From Lineus longissimus (lineage: Eukaryota; Nemertea; Pilidiophora; Heteronemertea; Lineidae), in contig NC_088317.1 in assembly GCF_910592395.1 (NCBI RefSeq), positions 8,620,001 to 8,684,000 of the forward strand: DNA of 64,000 nt, given 5' to 3'. Below are positions 32,066 to 43,885 of the stretch, piece after piece. Made by a program: the position numbers and the translations under genes. Under the pieces are notes generated by a model that did not search any database, had not been told where the DNA came from, and worked only from the letters and a program-made list of their open reading frames with translations. Position 1 is the stretch's first letter, and each line of letters opens with the position of its first letter.

Positions 32066-32535
32066 CACCCTCCCTTTTAGCCAAGCTGTGCATGCCCCCA
32101 GTCTCTTCCCTATCATAATTTTGCTAACAATTAAATTATCGTTTTGTTTTTGTTTCTCTGTAAAATCTTTAAGTTCTTCTTCTGTCACATTAAAGAAAAG
32201 TTCCTTACCTTCCGTTCCAAGCACTTTGATTCTTGGTGCTAGATTACTTAGTTTATTCTTGTCATAATTCCATCCTGTTCCTTTCAATGCTTTATCAAGT
32301 TTACCCTTAATAGCTGTGTATGGTGATTCGTTTTAATCAGTTCTGGTACAGTACTTCTTACTCTTTCTGATGTAGAGAATGAAGTCTTTGTAGTCAAAAC
32401 ACTTGAAATTCCTACATTAGTGGTGTAAATTGTTTCATCATCATCACGAAATTTATTGGAAATACTAGTATCAATAATGTCATCAAGTGGTTGTCTAAAG
32501 GTAACATCACTTAAATCACCCTTTTAAGAGAGATC
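32066..32535 (-). pseudogene. Unknown reading frame, N-terminal and central part
   Basis: On the minus strand, from about 32,535, the sense reads FRQPLDDIIDTSISNKFRDD, TKTSFSTSERVRSTVPELI, then (one frame slip near 32,315) GKLDKALKGTGWNYDKNKLS, FFNVTEEELKDFTEKQKQND and IMIGKRLGACTAWLK. The gypsy insertion then interrupts it, and it resumes at 28,412. About 235 residues in total with two frame slips. I do not recognise it. Upstream it runs directly into the end of the LINE ORF2 without an obvious 3' UTR. It may therefore be part of a chimeric element rather than a host gene. Confidence 0.4.
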
Positions 32536-35500
32536 ATTTACAACAAGATCCCAGAAATCTACTCTATAGGCTGAATAGCCTGAACATCCATAGCAGAAGT
32601 GCACCTGCGGATCGGTATAGCATTGGTTACAACTGTTCCATTGAGTCTCTACACTTTTTTCTGACAGTCTGTTTCGCAAGAAACGCATAGTCATGTTTGT
32701 GTTTTGGCTCTAGCTGAGGAGCGATCCATATCAGAGGGGTATAATCTATTGATTTCTCAATGTTTGCTACTCTTAGGATATTCTTTTTTTACACACTCGA
32801 CGGAAAAACGTTTGTTTTCATGATCAATAACTGACTTGTCACCCAAAGACTTCCAGGTAATGTCTGATGGCGCAAGTTCACCGCTATTGGTTTACACATT
32901 TAAGGCGTTCGACAGATCGTATTTGTCCATGGCTTTTACAAGGTCTTGAATATATCCGAGACAGGTTTCGGATCTTTTTTTTCTCTCTTTCACTGACTGA
33001 AATCTAAAGTCAAAGATTCGTCTGGGGTGTGATTATTCATGCACCTTTGTCAGTTGCCCGAAGAAGAGAAGACACTGTTTATCAATATAAGCCTTTAGAC
33101 TTACACTGCCAATCATGGCTTGTGCAGGCACATGTCCAGTTAACCTGCTGAAACCTTGCATCATGTTGAGGCAGAACAGATGGGGTCACTCGAGAATCAT
33201 CAAGTCCCTTTCTGACATACCAGACCAGAGTACGCTGCCATACAATGCCTTTGGAAGACATATCCTGCGGTAAAGTTTATGACTGGAAATTGGGTTGAAT
33301 TTGTTCGGTTGTATTGCCGGCCCTAAGATGCACATAAGAGTTTTTTCTAGCTTTTGCGCGGCTGTGATTGCTATTGTTGTCGTGCGGCGATATTTGTCAT
33401 GTATATATTGTTCCGAGATGTGTTAGAGTAGTGGCTTCTTTCATTCGATTTTTCGAGTTTTACGCCAACACTGGTGTCCTCGACAGAATAGAGGAGTTTA
33501 TCCATATATAGCAAATAAAGCCAAGTGGAGATTACTCCTCCTTGGCGAACGACTTGGTTAACGTTGAACCAGGGGGAACGCATATCGTTTTCCGCGACAC
33601 AGCTTTCTTTATCGTGATAGCAGTACTTAATAAGACGCCATAATCTTCCACGCACACCAAAGTTAAAATGTTAGTAGAACAAGCAGTCCAGCCAGACAGT
33701 ATCAAAGGCCTTAACTGGGTCGAAAAAAACAGGTATAAACATTCGAGTGCCTTTCTAATAAATGCGAAACAGTTTCTTCAAACACGAATGAAGTTGAAAC
33801 GCAACTCCGTTTTTTTTATATGCGCTTTGTTGTGCATTTGGGAATACAATGTTCGCGCCATTGGTCCATTTCTTAATCCGGACTAGAATGAGACGTTCAA
33901 AAAGTTTGTACGCTGTTGGCAATAAGGTTATATGGTGATAACTGTTGGGTTCACTTCTGTTCCTTCCTTTCCCTTTAAACAGGGTATGGATGACACATTG
34001 TTTCGCGGCTTTTGGTATCTGCTCTGTTTACATGAATTGGTTGAACAGGTTGCCCATTGCCTTCGCGAGATCAGGACCCCCATACTTAAGGTGTTCATTT
34101 GAAACAACGTCCAGACATGCTGCTTTGCCATTTGCCAGGAAAGTCATGCATAACGAGACTTCCTCCTGAGTGAAGAGAGTGTCCAACACAGAAATGTAGT
34201 TTCCCCGCGACTCAGATTCAATTTCGCGTACTTTCTTTTTCGACTTATTGTCTGAATGTTTCGTCGTATTTACCGCAACGATCAAGAGTGTACAGATTCG
34301 CAAAGTAGTCGGCCCATTTACAAATGATATCTAGTGTATCGTAAACCACTTCACCGTCAAAAAAGGCATTGGCGGAGGTGATCTTTCGGGATCGCGGTTC
34401 TTACTTTTTAACAATTTCCAGAACAGAATTTGATCGACTTCCGCTGCCTCGTTTATTTCGTCTAAAATTGTTCTTCGAGTTTTTCATTTAAACGCCTCAT
34501 TTTAGCCCGAAATTGCCTTTTGCCGTGTTTATATTGTTTCCGTATCGTATTGACTGGTGCACTGGGTCTTCCTGCCAATACTCAGTCATTCCGTGTTTTA
34601 CGCATTTTAATGTGTAAGTCTTTCATACAATCTTTCCAATAAGGACGGAGTATTTTGTTAAACCGGCTCATAGGTATACAAAGCTCAGCCGCGTTCACCA
34701 TCGCATTTATGATATCATTGTAATACTTGTCTACCTCATCACTTGAACTTACGATATCGGGTTTAAGCACTGGTAGTTTGGCTTTTAGAATTGTCCAATA
34801 TTGTTCGATTTTACGGAAATCTGACCGGATACAACGTGCCCAATGGTGTTTTATGCGTTCCGGGCGTTTGACATCAACATAATTTGCAGTAGAGCCGGTA
34901 CCATCAATGTTTGCGCGTGTGTAGGGCTTTATTACCAAGAATACTAGTAGATGATTGGACATGTTTTAAGCTTCGTCCTCGATTACTTCATTGTCTTCTG
35001 AGCATTCTAACATCACATAGTTCACACAGATATGATTTATAAGAGTCTTGTTGGAGCCTTCATACGGATCAAATGTCAAGTTTGGACCTCTACAGCAAGA
35101 GCTGACCGAGATGGAGAACATATTTGCACCATTGAGAAAGTTGGTTAGCGCTCGTGTCCTGCGGCAATTCTGAACAGTTGGGGTTCTAGCCCCACCAGTT
35201 TGGGCGTTGAGGTCCCCCATAACTATTGCATCTCCGACTGAAACATAAAAAGCATGTATTTCGGCAAGGTAATCTAAGTATTCGATAGAGATTTCCACTG
35301 GCTGATTGGAACTTGGTAAGTTAGCCATTATTCCTACTATACGATCACTTTCAATATCCAAAGTTCTTACCAATTAGTGAGATAGAGACGTATGCCACAT
35401 TATAGCGTCTCCTCCTTTTCCACGGCGATTCGTATGTTAGGAAAGAAGGTAATTGTGAGAGACACCATGCGACGAATAATCTAGATAAAAATTTTGGAGA

Positions 35501-35560
35501 AATTTTAGAAAATGTGGGTAAAGCCAGTGTTGACAAAATCCTAAGATATCTAAACTGCGC
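32536..35560 (-). pseudogene. LINE copy A ORF2: endonuclease and reverse transcriptase, broken
   Basis: The endonuclease part has VGDAIVMGDLNAQTG (34,966-35,373 frame), the metal-binding D-x-N of APE-like nucleases, and a later NHICV. The linker has WKDCMKDLHIKMRKTRND. The RT part has FTQEEVSLCMTFLANGKAAC (34,028-34,303) and VRQGGVISTWLYLLYMDKLL (33,371-33,655, motif B and after). The YxDD box is not readable. The C-terminal part has YRRICLPKALYGS (33,230-33,280, read on minus) and ends in a Cys/His segment (HFCYGCSGYSAYRVDFW near 32,570-32,610). Frames change at least six times. Confidence 0.78.
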
Positions 35561-35835
35561 GACTTAAGCAGGTGGTCAATATAGTCTGCGCCATACATAA
35601 TACCACACGCGTTCTAACAAGCGACCTTATGTTCGTTGTCCCGAAGGAATGTATCATTTGACTCATTCGTCACATAAGCGTTTAGTACTGATTTCTCTCA
35701 GCTCTGGACGGACTAATCGAAACATTCGCGGCAGGCGATTCCCTCCGGCCAATAGCATTCACCAAGAAGGGCGTCTTTATCCCTTTCGTCTATTATAACC
35801 TTGGCTGATTGGGTTCCTCTAACTTTGCTTTTCAT

Positions 35836-37923
35836 TCACCTAACCCTTGGGTTTGTAGCACCTTGATTTTCTAAGAAGTTAACAATCGCATGTTCTGTGC
35901 TTTGCAGAGAGATGTAGCCAACGGATACGACATCTTTTCTCTGACGTCGGTTTCTGGTAACGCAAAGGAATACATCTTCGGATCTGCTCGATGATTCCAG
36001 AGGACTACTGCTTCTGCTATCTCCCATTTGCTTCTGAGTGACACACTGGTTCGTGAACATCACTGTCCCGATTGGCTTAGGTGGCGTACTGACAGTATTG
36101 CGTGGTAGAGTAGCGATATCTTCCTTATTTTGGATCGTGTTATCGTCTCTACGAATAAAACACTTTGTTCTCTACCATAGTGTTCGAATCTATTGTAGGA
36201 GAGACATTTTCCGTATCAGTGCGATTCGTTATTACATGTTGCGCTTGCGACAGCCATTGTTGTTAACCTGATGGTGGAGGCGCATGTTTTTCCAGAATAT
36301 TTTCTCATAGCCTGGATCTCTCTGTCTTGGGCGTTGAATTTGGAGCGCATGGTATCGAAACTTTTCAGCAAATCATTTAACTTAGAATCGCAATCACAAT
36401 CACGATATACGGGTGGCTTGATCTCAGATTTTAACTCCGTTTTGAGTAACTTTAGTTCATTTTAGTTTTGCCACTCCGGAGTCCCTCACATCCTTCTTTC
36501 AACGACTAATTTCATTTTGTCAAATTCCTTGGGCAGACTGTCATACACCCCATACTTCTGGAGAGCCAGATTTGAATGTTTTGCTGAGCTCTTTGAGCTT
36601 TTCGGTTAAGGCACTATTTTCGGATTTTGATGCAGTAAGATCTGATCGCAATTTGCTACACTCAGCCTTCAGACAAGTATTCTCCTGATTTAAGTCAGCG
36701 AATTGTGCATCATTCGATGCCGTGATCATTTCCACATCGAGACACACCTCCGCAATTGCGCTTTTATTGGAAGTCACGTTCGTATTAGTAGTTTTAACGA
36801 AATCTTTCAGCTTCCTGAGATCTACGTTTTGAATCCTCCCACCACTTTCTTTTTGGCCCACCTGTCTTAAAGACAGGGGAGCTATAGCGATAGCACGTCG
36901 TCCGTCGTCCGGGTTAAACAATGGTGGCACGTTTCTTAACCGCTGGCCCTAGATACTTAGAAACTTATTGTGTTGGTCTCTTGGGGCAACAGTAACTTGT
37001 ATATCGAACTTCGACGCGTTTTGATTATTGTTCTGGCATATAGGGGGCGCTTTGTGAAAACCTTATTTTGGCCATAACTCCTGAACGCTGCTAGCTAGTA
37101 TGACGAAACTTGTATCGTGGTTTCATCTGATGATAGTGCATCACATATAGTACGGGTTTTTGATTTGACGTACTTTTCAAGGTCACAGAGGTCAAAGTTG
37201 GAAAAACAAAAAAATGTGACACGTTTTGTCATTGTTTTACATAGCAACTTCAAGACCTGGAAAAATGTATGACAGGAAGACCTTCTCCGTGGCACAAAAT
37301 TTCAGCCCGTTCCAACTTCAGATATATAAGCCTACTTTTCAAGGTCACAAAATAGCGTATGTTGTCTGATGTCTACAGCTGAGCACAACGGCCATGGCCG
37401 CTTCATTTTACTTGTAGTAGCTCGATTTTAATCCTGCTAACAGTCCTGATCAGGTCAGCTAGACATGGGCAATGTTTGCACGAAATTGGGCCAATGTCCG
37501 AGTTGGTCGTTTGTGTTGAGGTGTTGTCACGACCAACTTCATTTTCCACCGTTTCGCATTTCCTTGGCTATTGAGCGGATCGTCATTTGTATTTTGCTGT
37601 GAAATGTGATTACCAACAACTGCCAAGACGGATTTAGAACCGGTCACATTGACTTCCGCTGACGATTGAGTTCTGCATGGCGCTTTAGAGATGTTGAGAA
37701 CATATTTAAGATCAATTACCGAAGCACCGTTAATGAATGATTGTAGGAGATAACAGTCATCCGCGTATTTCTGAGATTTGTCAACCTGTGTAGACTTGCG
37801 TTTCTTTAACGGATCAGCGATCGTGCAGTCTATCCTCACTGTTTTCGCTTTTTCATATAGTCTTGACCTATAAAGTTCAACAGCGTCTATGTTGGTACCA
37901 GCTAAGTTGATGAGCTTATCCAC
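35836..37923 (-). pseudogene. LINE copy A ORF1, interrupted by a repeat
   Basis: The N part (37,923-37,459, 154 residues) starts MDKLINLAGTNIDAVELYRS and is shared with copy B. A repeat occupies about 36,950-37,450. The next part (36,930-36,541) is a coiled coil: DLNQENTCLKAECSKLRSDL and SALTEKLKELSKTF show a regular heptad of L/A. Frames at 36,063-35,836 give a likely C-terminal part (FLCVTRNRRQRKDVVSVGYI). Coiled coil followed by a basic nucleic-acid-binding region is usual for LINE ORF1 proteins. The assignment as one ORF rests on order and orientation. Confidence 0.6.
36950..37450. repeat. Dispersed copy of the 290-bp repeat inside LINE ORF1
   Basis: This contains TTTTTGATTTGACGTACTTTT (37,158-37,178) and AGGTCA-CAG-AGGTCA (37,180-37,194), plus GGGGGCGCTTTGTGAAAACC, all matching units of the tandem array at 24,030-25,720. 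A second partial core (CCTACTTTTCAAGGTCACAA) lies at 37,332-37,351. It splits the LINE ORF1, so it was inserted after the LINE. Confidence 0.65.
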
Positions 37924-38310
37924 GTGTGTCCCGTGGTAGATTCAAGAGTTCAGCGTCAAACCGCTCAAATCAGCAATGGTCGGGTGACAGAAAGTCACCA
38001 GAGCTCGTCTACTCGTGGCTGGCCGTCACCAATCCTACAGAGGTACTCATGCGTGACGGATTACTGGCACGTACTGAATCCATACATGTATTTATACGCA
38101 GATTGTTTTTAAAGATGACCACCCATTAAGAATGCATGCATGCATTGTATGCCGATGGGTTGATAAAGTATCGAGGCCGCGGACGGTCCTACCAGTCTTG
38201 TTCAGAGTCAACAATAACTTGCTGCGTTCACCGAAGTTTCATAAACTTTTGGAACTTACAGAAAATCGGCACACAGCTTCCGTCCAGGTGAAATTGAGGA
38301 AAAAGCACGG

Positions 38311-38570
38311 AGCTCATTATGTGCCGGTCACTTCGTGGTCCGCCATGTTATTAATTAGTATCTTGCTTCTTATGAATAGGATAGTACTTCATCCTTGTAT
38401 TAATTGTACTTAATATACAATAGAAAGCCGTTTTACAACAGTTACTGTTTCCGGGGGTTGAACTTTAGGCATGATTCATGGCAAAACGCATTGTTTCCAC
38501 TGGATTCTGGCATTTGTTTTTTTCCTGGATATTCCTGTTTTCATAATTGTTATACTAGTTCCGCCAAAGC
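38311..38570. other. No gene seen
   Basis: Short linker between the LINE 5' end and the decayed gypsy pol. No motif recognised. Confidence 0.3.
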
Positions 38571-41160
38571 TTGTCAATGTTCCTCCCCCATTTCACTTCC
38601 ATGCGCGACGACTTCTGTCGCCCCTTTGGTTCGCTGAGTTTTTCTCGACTTGCTACTTTTTTCCACAGTCCCCTCCATATCACTCAACAGGTCATATAGA
38701 CATCGCGCGCGTCGACTGAACTCCGGAATACATTTCAGATAAACACCTAGGAACCCTACCAGTTGTCGCACTTCACCAACAGTCCTTGGCTCTTTTTCCT
38801 TCAAAAAGACCAGAGGTTGGATGTCAGCGGGGTTCATTCCATATCAATCTTCGGACACCAATTAGCCTAAAAAGCGTGTCTCTCTTCGGAAAACCTTGCA
38901 CTTTGAAGGTTTGATTCCTTTCTTACTCAGCCTTCTCAGGACCATCCGGACATCCTCCACATGATCTTCGAAAGTCTTGCTGAATACGAGCACATCATCG
39001 AGATATGGAATGCAGCATTTGTCCCTAAGGTCTACCAAAGTTTCCACCATGAAATACTGGAAACATTCGGGCGCACGCCCGATACACCAAATGGAATCCT
39101 CAACCACTCGTACTGATTCCACGGCGTGCTGAGCGCGGTGTAGGGTCTACATTATGTACTTGAATGCTTTCTGGCCGCCGCAGCCGCCGCACTGAATTCC
39201 GGACTATAACTCAATAACCCCTTGTTCGGCTGACTTGAAATTTTTTGGGGGGGGGGGGGGTGTAGGTCTAGTGTGTCAAAGGGCCCCTATTCATTTTGGG
39301 CGGGTTTCAAAATCCAATATGGCCGTCAGCCGCCATCCTAGTTTTTTGCATTCCGCTCGTTAACTGAAGAACTAGAAGTCCGACAGACTTCAAACTTTTT
39401 TGGTGTAATGGTCTTCTCTAAGGGAGTTTCCTTATTGATTTTGGGCGCGTTCAAAATCCAATATGGCCGCCAGCCGCCATCCTAGATCTTTGCATTTGGC
39501 TCGTTAATTGAAGAACAAGATGTCCAACATACTTCATACGTTTGTGGTATAATGACCTGTGGTAGGGGAAGTTCCCTACTGATTTTGGGCGCGATCCAAA
39601 GTCCAATATGGCCGCCAGCCGCCAAATGAGATGTTTGTATTCCGTTCGTTAACCAAAAAAACTAGAGGCCCGACTGACTTCAAACTTTTGTGGTGTAATG
39701 GTCTTCTGTAGGGGAGGTTCCCTATCAATTTCGGGCGCGTTCGAAAATCGAATATGGCCGCCAGCCGCCATTTTCGATTTTTGCATTACGCTCGTTAATT
39801 GAAGAACCAGATGTCCGACAAGACTTCAAACTTTTGTTTTTTGTTTTGTGCCTATGGTAGGGGAGGTTCCCTACTGATTTTTGGCGCAATCCATAATCCA
39901 AGACGCCCGTCAGTTGGCATCTTGGATTTTTAGCATTACGACCTATAACTCCAGAAGCAGTTGTGTGAGGGAGCTGATATTTCTGTGGTGTGATTGCCGA
40001 AGGAAAAAGAGGTGCTTTATAATTTTCAAGCCCCGCCTGATTTCCAATATGGCCCCCAGGCCGCCATGTTGTTATGCATTAATCATGAATAGTCACAAAT
40101 GGGCTTAGCAACTGCTGTTGGTTGAAGACCAAATACCTTTCTCCACATTATGATTGCATGCCGCGTAATCGCCAAAGGCATTTCATCATCATCATCATCA
40201 TCATCATCATACTTATGCCCCAGCTCAACGAAGTTGTGTGATGTGATGTCCTATGGTAGAGGAGGTTCTCTATCGATTTTAGACATGACCCGAAATCAAA
40301 GATGGCCGCCAGGCCACCAACTTGGTGTTTGGCATTCCAACCCATAACTCAAGAACCAAGAAAGTGACATACTTGAATCTCCTGTGGTGTGATGACCTAG
40401 TGTAGAGGATATTCCCTATCGATTTGGGCTATCATGGCCGCCAGGCCACCATCTTTTCTTTCTCGTTTTCCCCCACAACTCAAGAACTGGTTGATTGAAA
40501 GACATGAAACGTATGTGGTGTGTTGACCTAGTGAAGGGGAAGGTTATATATCGATTGTGGATTGGATCCATAATCGAACATGAATGCCAGGCCGCCATCT
40601 TTTTTTTCGCATTCTGCCCCATAACTCCTGAACTGAGTGAGTGATAAGCCTGAAACTTATGTGGTGTAATGTAACTTCCTAGTGTAGGGGAGCTTTCCTA
40701 TAGATGATAGACACAATATCCGACATGGCTGCCAGGCTGCCATAATTCATGTACAGCCCATAACTTCAAAACCAGTTTGGTGGCAGGCCTGTGGGCACTG
40801 GTGCCCACGGAGCGGGGGCATACATTTCGATTCGCCTCGATCGCGTTATATCTAGTTCTGGGCATCGGTGATTGTGGGACTAATGTTTTCTTGTTAAGCG
40901 CCCTGTAATCTATACACAAGCGCAGTGAGTTGTGTTTCTTCCGTACCTAAACCATCGGGCTAGAATAGGGAGACTACGACTTCTGTATCCAGCCGCGGTT
41001 TAGCAAATCATTCACATAATCCTTAACCTCCTGGTAAAGTGGTGGAGGAATATGACGGTCGGGAGTTTTCACTCATGTGTCATCTGTCAGCTTGATATCT
41101 AGCACTCGCTCTGCAGCACAACCCACATCTGATCGAAGCATGAGTGAAAAGGATATAACA
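38571..41160 (-). pseudogene. Decayed Ty3/gypsy reverse transcriptase, split by a satellite
   Basis: The minus-strand RT starts right of the satellite: sense near 41,030-40,860 reads PPPLYQEVKDYVNDLLNRGW, SPYSSPMV and CIDYRALNKKTLVPQS (frame 40,919-40,698). After the 145-bp satellite the RT resumes at 39,122-38,862 with [37 protein letters not shown] (catalytic Y-L-D-D) and [10 protein letters not shown]. Then 38,837-38,574 has RTVGEVRQLVGFLGVYLKCI and FSRRARCLYDLLSD. The palm segment between the LNKKT block and the CFQYFM block (normally about 60-70 residues) is gone, replaced by the repeat. No LTRs seen. Confidence 0.8.
39170..40790. repeat. Satellite/minisatellite of about 145 bp, roughly 10-11 units
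   Basis: The core ATATGGCCGCCAGCCGCCAT recurs at 39,319, 39,463, 39,608, 39,754, 39,902, 40,049, 40,302, 40,434, 40,580 and 40,724 (positions of ATGGCC or its variant). Spacings are 144-148 bp, except one of about 253, which holds an (ATC)n insertion at 40,184-40,210, and one of 132. The units share TTTTGGGCGCGTTCAAAATC, CGCTCGTTAATTGAAGAAC and TGTGGTGTAATGGTCTTCTG. A poly-G run lies at 39,247-39,260. Divergence between units rises to the right. Confidence 0.88.
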
Positions 41161-42190
41161 TAAAATTGCTAAATCAACGGGATAAATTACAGGGTGTAAT
41201 GAGCCAGGAAGCCTACGTCCCGGTTGAGGCCACAATGATGGTATTAAATGTGTGGATAAGCTTTTGTTCACAAACACGTCTTTGTCCTGTGTCTGCCAAT
41301 GATCAATCACTCTGTAAAACCGTCTCTCCCATGTCGTTAAGGCCATGTCCTCTAAGATTAAAGTGTTCAACGATTGGAAGGTTCATGCTTTTGTTACGGA
41401 TGGACTGCTTGTGTCAATTGAGACGTTGGAAGCGATATTCCATTGCATTTGTTCCTGTTTGCACTTCTAAAAATCATGGTCGAAGATGAAGTGTTTGAGC
41501 ATAAACGATAACACCAGCCAACACTATGCTAGAAACTGTTTTGACGAGGCAGTGCAGTCTCATGGCAAATGCAAAGGATAATAAGAGGGAACAGCGATTT
41601 GTTCAAACAACTATAATGAGTGAGATCACTTCTGCAGAAAACACTATTTCAACAAATGGAGATGGCAAGGATAACAATTTAAAATGATGGCGTTTTGACA
41701 ATTTACTCTTGTTAAAACAACCAATATGTGGATAGACAAAATACCATTTCATACAGTTAAAACAACCATTGGAATATTGGAAACTTCAGCAATATAATAT
41801 AGTTAAATTAACCATGAAATGTGTCGAACTGTCTACAATGGTATAATTTGCCACCTTAAGGTTATATGTTAAATAAGTTTCGTACTAAATTACCATGTAA
41901 AATTAGGGTGAGATTTCAAATTAGAGGACTTTTTGAAATAAGGGATCAGGGGAGCAACTTTTTTTCAACTGCAGAAATAAAAGTATTTTTAGATTGTTTG
42001 TGTACTGTGTGATTTAGTAACTATGTATACAAATATGTTTTTACAAGGATTCCTCGTAATGATGTGTATAGGGTGATTAATGAGAAATCGGTTTGTTTAT
42101 TTGTCTGCACCCGCACAAAATGCGTCATGCACTTGCGCAGGTTTTCTGTACTTATAGTACGAATAAACATATACATATAATGCCACTTGC
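41161..42190. other. Possible gypsy upstream remnant, then AT-rich repeat
   Basis: The minus-strand sense at about 41,160-41,480 is protein-like in pieces, and may be decayed protease-to-RT sequence of the same gypsy element, but no catalytic motif is visible. From about 41,700 to 41,860 the motif GTTAAAACAACCA recurs several times, and similar motifs reappear after LINE copy B (43,885-44,040). The LINE was therefore inserted into this repeat. Confidence 0.35.
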
Positions 42191-42199
42191 ATGTAGTTA

Positions 42200-43885
42200 A
42201 AACTTTTCCTCAATTTCTCGTGTGCCGATTTTCTGTAAGTTCCAATTTTTTTAATGAAACTTCGGTGAACAACAAGTTATTGCTGACTCTGAATAAGACT
42301 GGTAAGGCCGTTTGTGACCCCGATACTTTATAAATACATCGGCATACACTGCATGCATACATTATTCATGGGTGGCCATCTTTAAAAACAATCTGTGTAC
42401 AAATACATGCATGGATTCAGTACGTGCCAGTAATCCGTCACGCATGAGTACCTCCGAAGGATTATTGACGGCGAGTAGTGACAATAGTCGACGAGCTCTG
42501 GTGACTTTCTGTCACCCGACCAAGGCTGGTTTGAGCGGTTTGACGCTGAACTCTTGAACCTACCACGGGACACATACGTGGATAAGCTCATCAACTTAGC
42601 TGGTATTAACATAGACGCTGTTGAACTTTATAGTTCTAGACTGTATGAAAAAGCGAAAACAGTGAGGATAGACAACACGATCTCTAATCCGTTAAAGAAA
42701 CGCAAGTCTACACAGGTTGACAAATCTCAGAAATACGCGGATGACTGTTATCTCCTACAATCATTCATTAACGGTGCTTCGGTAACTGAGCTTAAAGATG
42801 TTATCAACCCGATTTCCAGTCATAAACTTTACCGCAGGATATGTCTTCCAAAGGCATTGTATGGCAGCGAACTCTGGTCTAGTATGTAAGAAAGGGACTT
42901 GATGATTCTCGAGCGAGCCCATCGGTTCAGCCTCAAAAGGATGCAAGGTTTTAGTAGGTTAACTAGAACTGTGACTGCACAAGCCATGATTGGCAGTGTA
43001 AATCTAAAGGCTAACTGACAAGGATGCATGAACAATCTCACCTCAGACGAATCTTTGACTTTAGATTGCAGTCAATGAAATATAGCAAAAAACAGATCAG
43101 AGACCTGTCTCGGGTACATTCGAAACATTGTAAAAGTCATGGACAAATACGATATGTCGAACGCCTTAAACGTGTAAACCATTAGCGGTGAACTCGCGCC
43201 ATCAGACATTACCTGGAAGTCTTTGGTTGACAAGTCAGTTCTTGATTATGAAAACAAACGTTTTTCCGCCGAGTGTGTAAAAAAACAATATTCTAAGAGT
43301 AGCAAACATTGAGAAGTCTTTAGATTATCCATCTCTGATATGGATTGCTTCTCAGCTAGATCCAAAACACAAACAGGAATATGCCTTTCTTGCGAAATTA
43401 AACATACTGTCAGAAACAATTGTAGGGACTCAATGCAACCGTTGTAACCAATGCTATTATACCGATCCGCAGGTGCACTTCTTCTGTGGGTGTTCAGGCT
43501 ATTCAGCCTATAGAGAAGATTTCTGGAAACAAGTTGTACATTATCTCCCAGTTGACATAAGTGCCCTTCTTTCGAAAAAGGAATGATGTAGAGCTAACGT
43601 AAGCTTTGCTGGGTAAGCAACTCAGCTCATCAGACTTTGATGTCAACACGACCCTCCTAAAGATCACAGCCAAATGCTGGAGTGTACATGTATAACGTAA
43701 TGTAATTATCCCATGTTAAACTACTATAAGCGTGCCTTATAGTTATTGCTCAAACACATTTGAACTTTTGTGCATAGCATTTTTTTTTCTTGTATTATTT
43801 ATGTCCCTGTATTTTGTTTGACTTTCACTGTAAGTGATAGAATCTTCTATATGGAGGAATAAACATATGTATATATATATAGTTA
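42200..43885 (+). mobile_element. LINE copy B, internally deleted, inverted relative to copy A
   Basis: The 5' part (42,200-42,805) matches copy A read from 38,310 to 37,720 on the minus strand, including the ORF1 start (LPRDTYVDKLINLAGINIDA at 42,557). At about 42,803-42,812 it jumps straight to the ORF2 C-terminal region (SSHKLYRRICLPKALYGSEL). The sense then continues with frame changes to CNRCNQCYYTD and HFFCGCSGYSAYREDFWK (43,435-43,540). A 3' UTR follows and ends with an (ATATGT)-type tail near 43,865-43,885. About 4 kb is missing. No autonomous activity possible. Confidence 0.8.
42554..42889 (+). CDS. Fused ORF1/ORF2 reading frame of LINE copy B
   Basis: A 111-residue open frame has residues 1-85 equal to the N part of LINE ORF1 (DKLINLAG near residues 9-16, PLKKRKSTQVDKSQKYADDC near 48-67), and residues from about 87 onward derived from the ORF2 C-terminal domain (LYRRICLPKALYGSELW). 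The deletion happened to keep an open frame across the junction. It ends at TAA (42,887-42,889). Probably a by-product of the deletion. Whether it is translated is unknown. Confidence 0.6.
   Translation: MNLPRDTYVDKLINLAGINIDAVELYSSRLYEKAKTVRIDNTISNPLKKRKSTQVDKSQKYADDCYLLQSFINGASVTELKDVINPISSHKLYRRICLPKALYGSELWSSM

Larger units (their letters stand above)
32536..38310 (-). mobile_element. APE-type LINE, copy A (nearly full length, decayed)
   Basis: From right to left on the minus strand: 5' region (about 38,310-37,930), ORF1 N part (37,923-37,459), an inserted repeat (about 36,950-37,450), ORF1 coiled coil (36,930-36,541) and C part (to about 35,836), then ORF2 with endonuclease (35,373-34,966), linker, reverse transcriptase (34,303-33,371) and C-terminal zinc motif (to 32,540). 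Copy B at 42,200-43,885 is an inverted, internally deleted relative. The 3' UTR present in copy B is missing here. Many stops and frameshifts. The clade is not assigned. Confidence 0.8.

Noticed and set aside
40150-40347. Frame with a poly-Ser run on the plus strand and poly-Met on the minus strand
   Set aside because: Both come from the (ATC)n/(ATG)n microsatellite inside the 145-bp satellite.
39170-40790. CRISPR-like array from regular 145-bp spacing
   Set aside because: The whole unit is repeated, not short repeats with unique spacers; it is a satellite.
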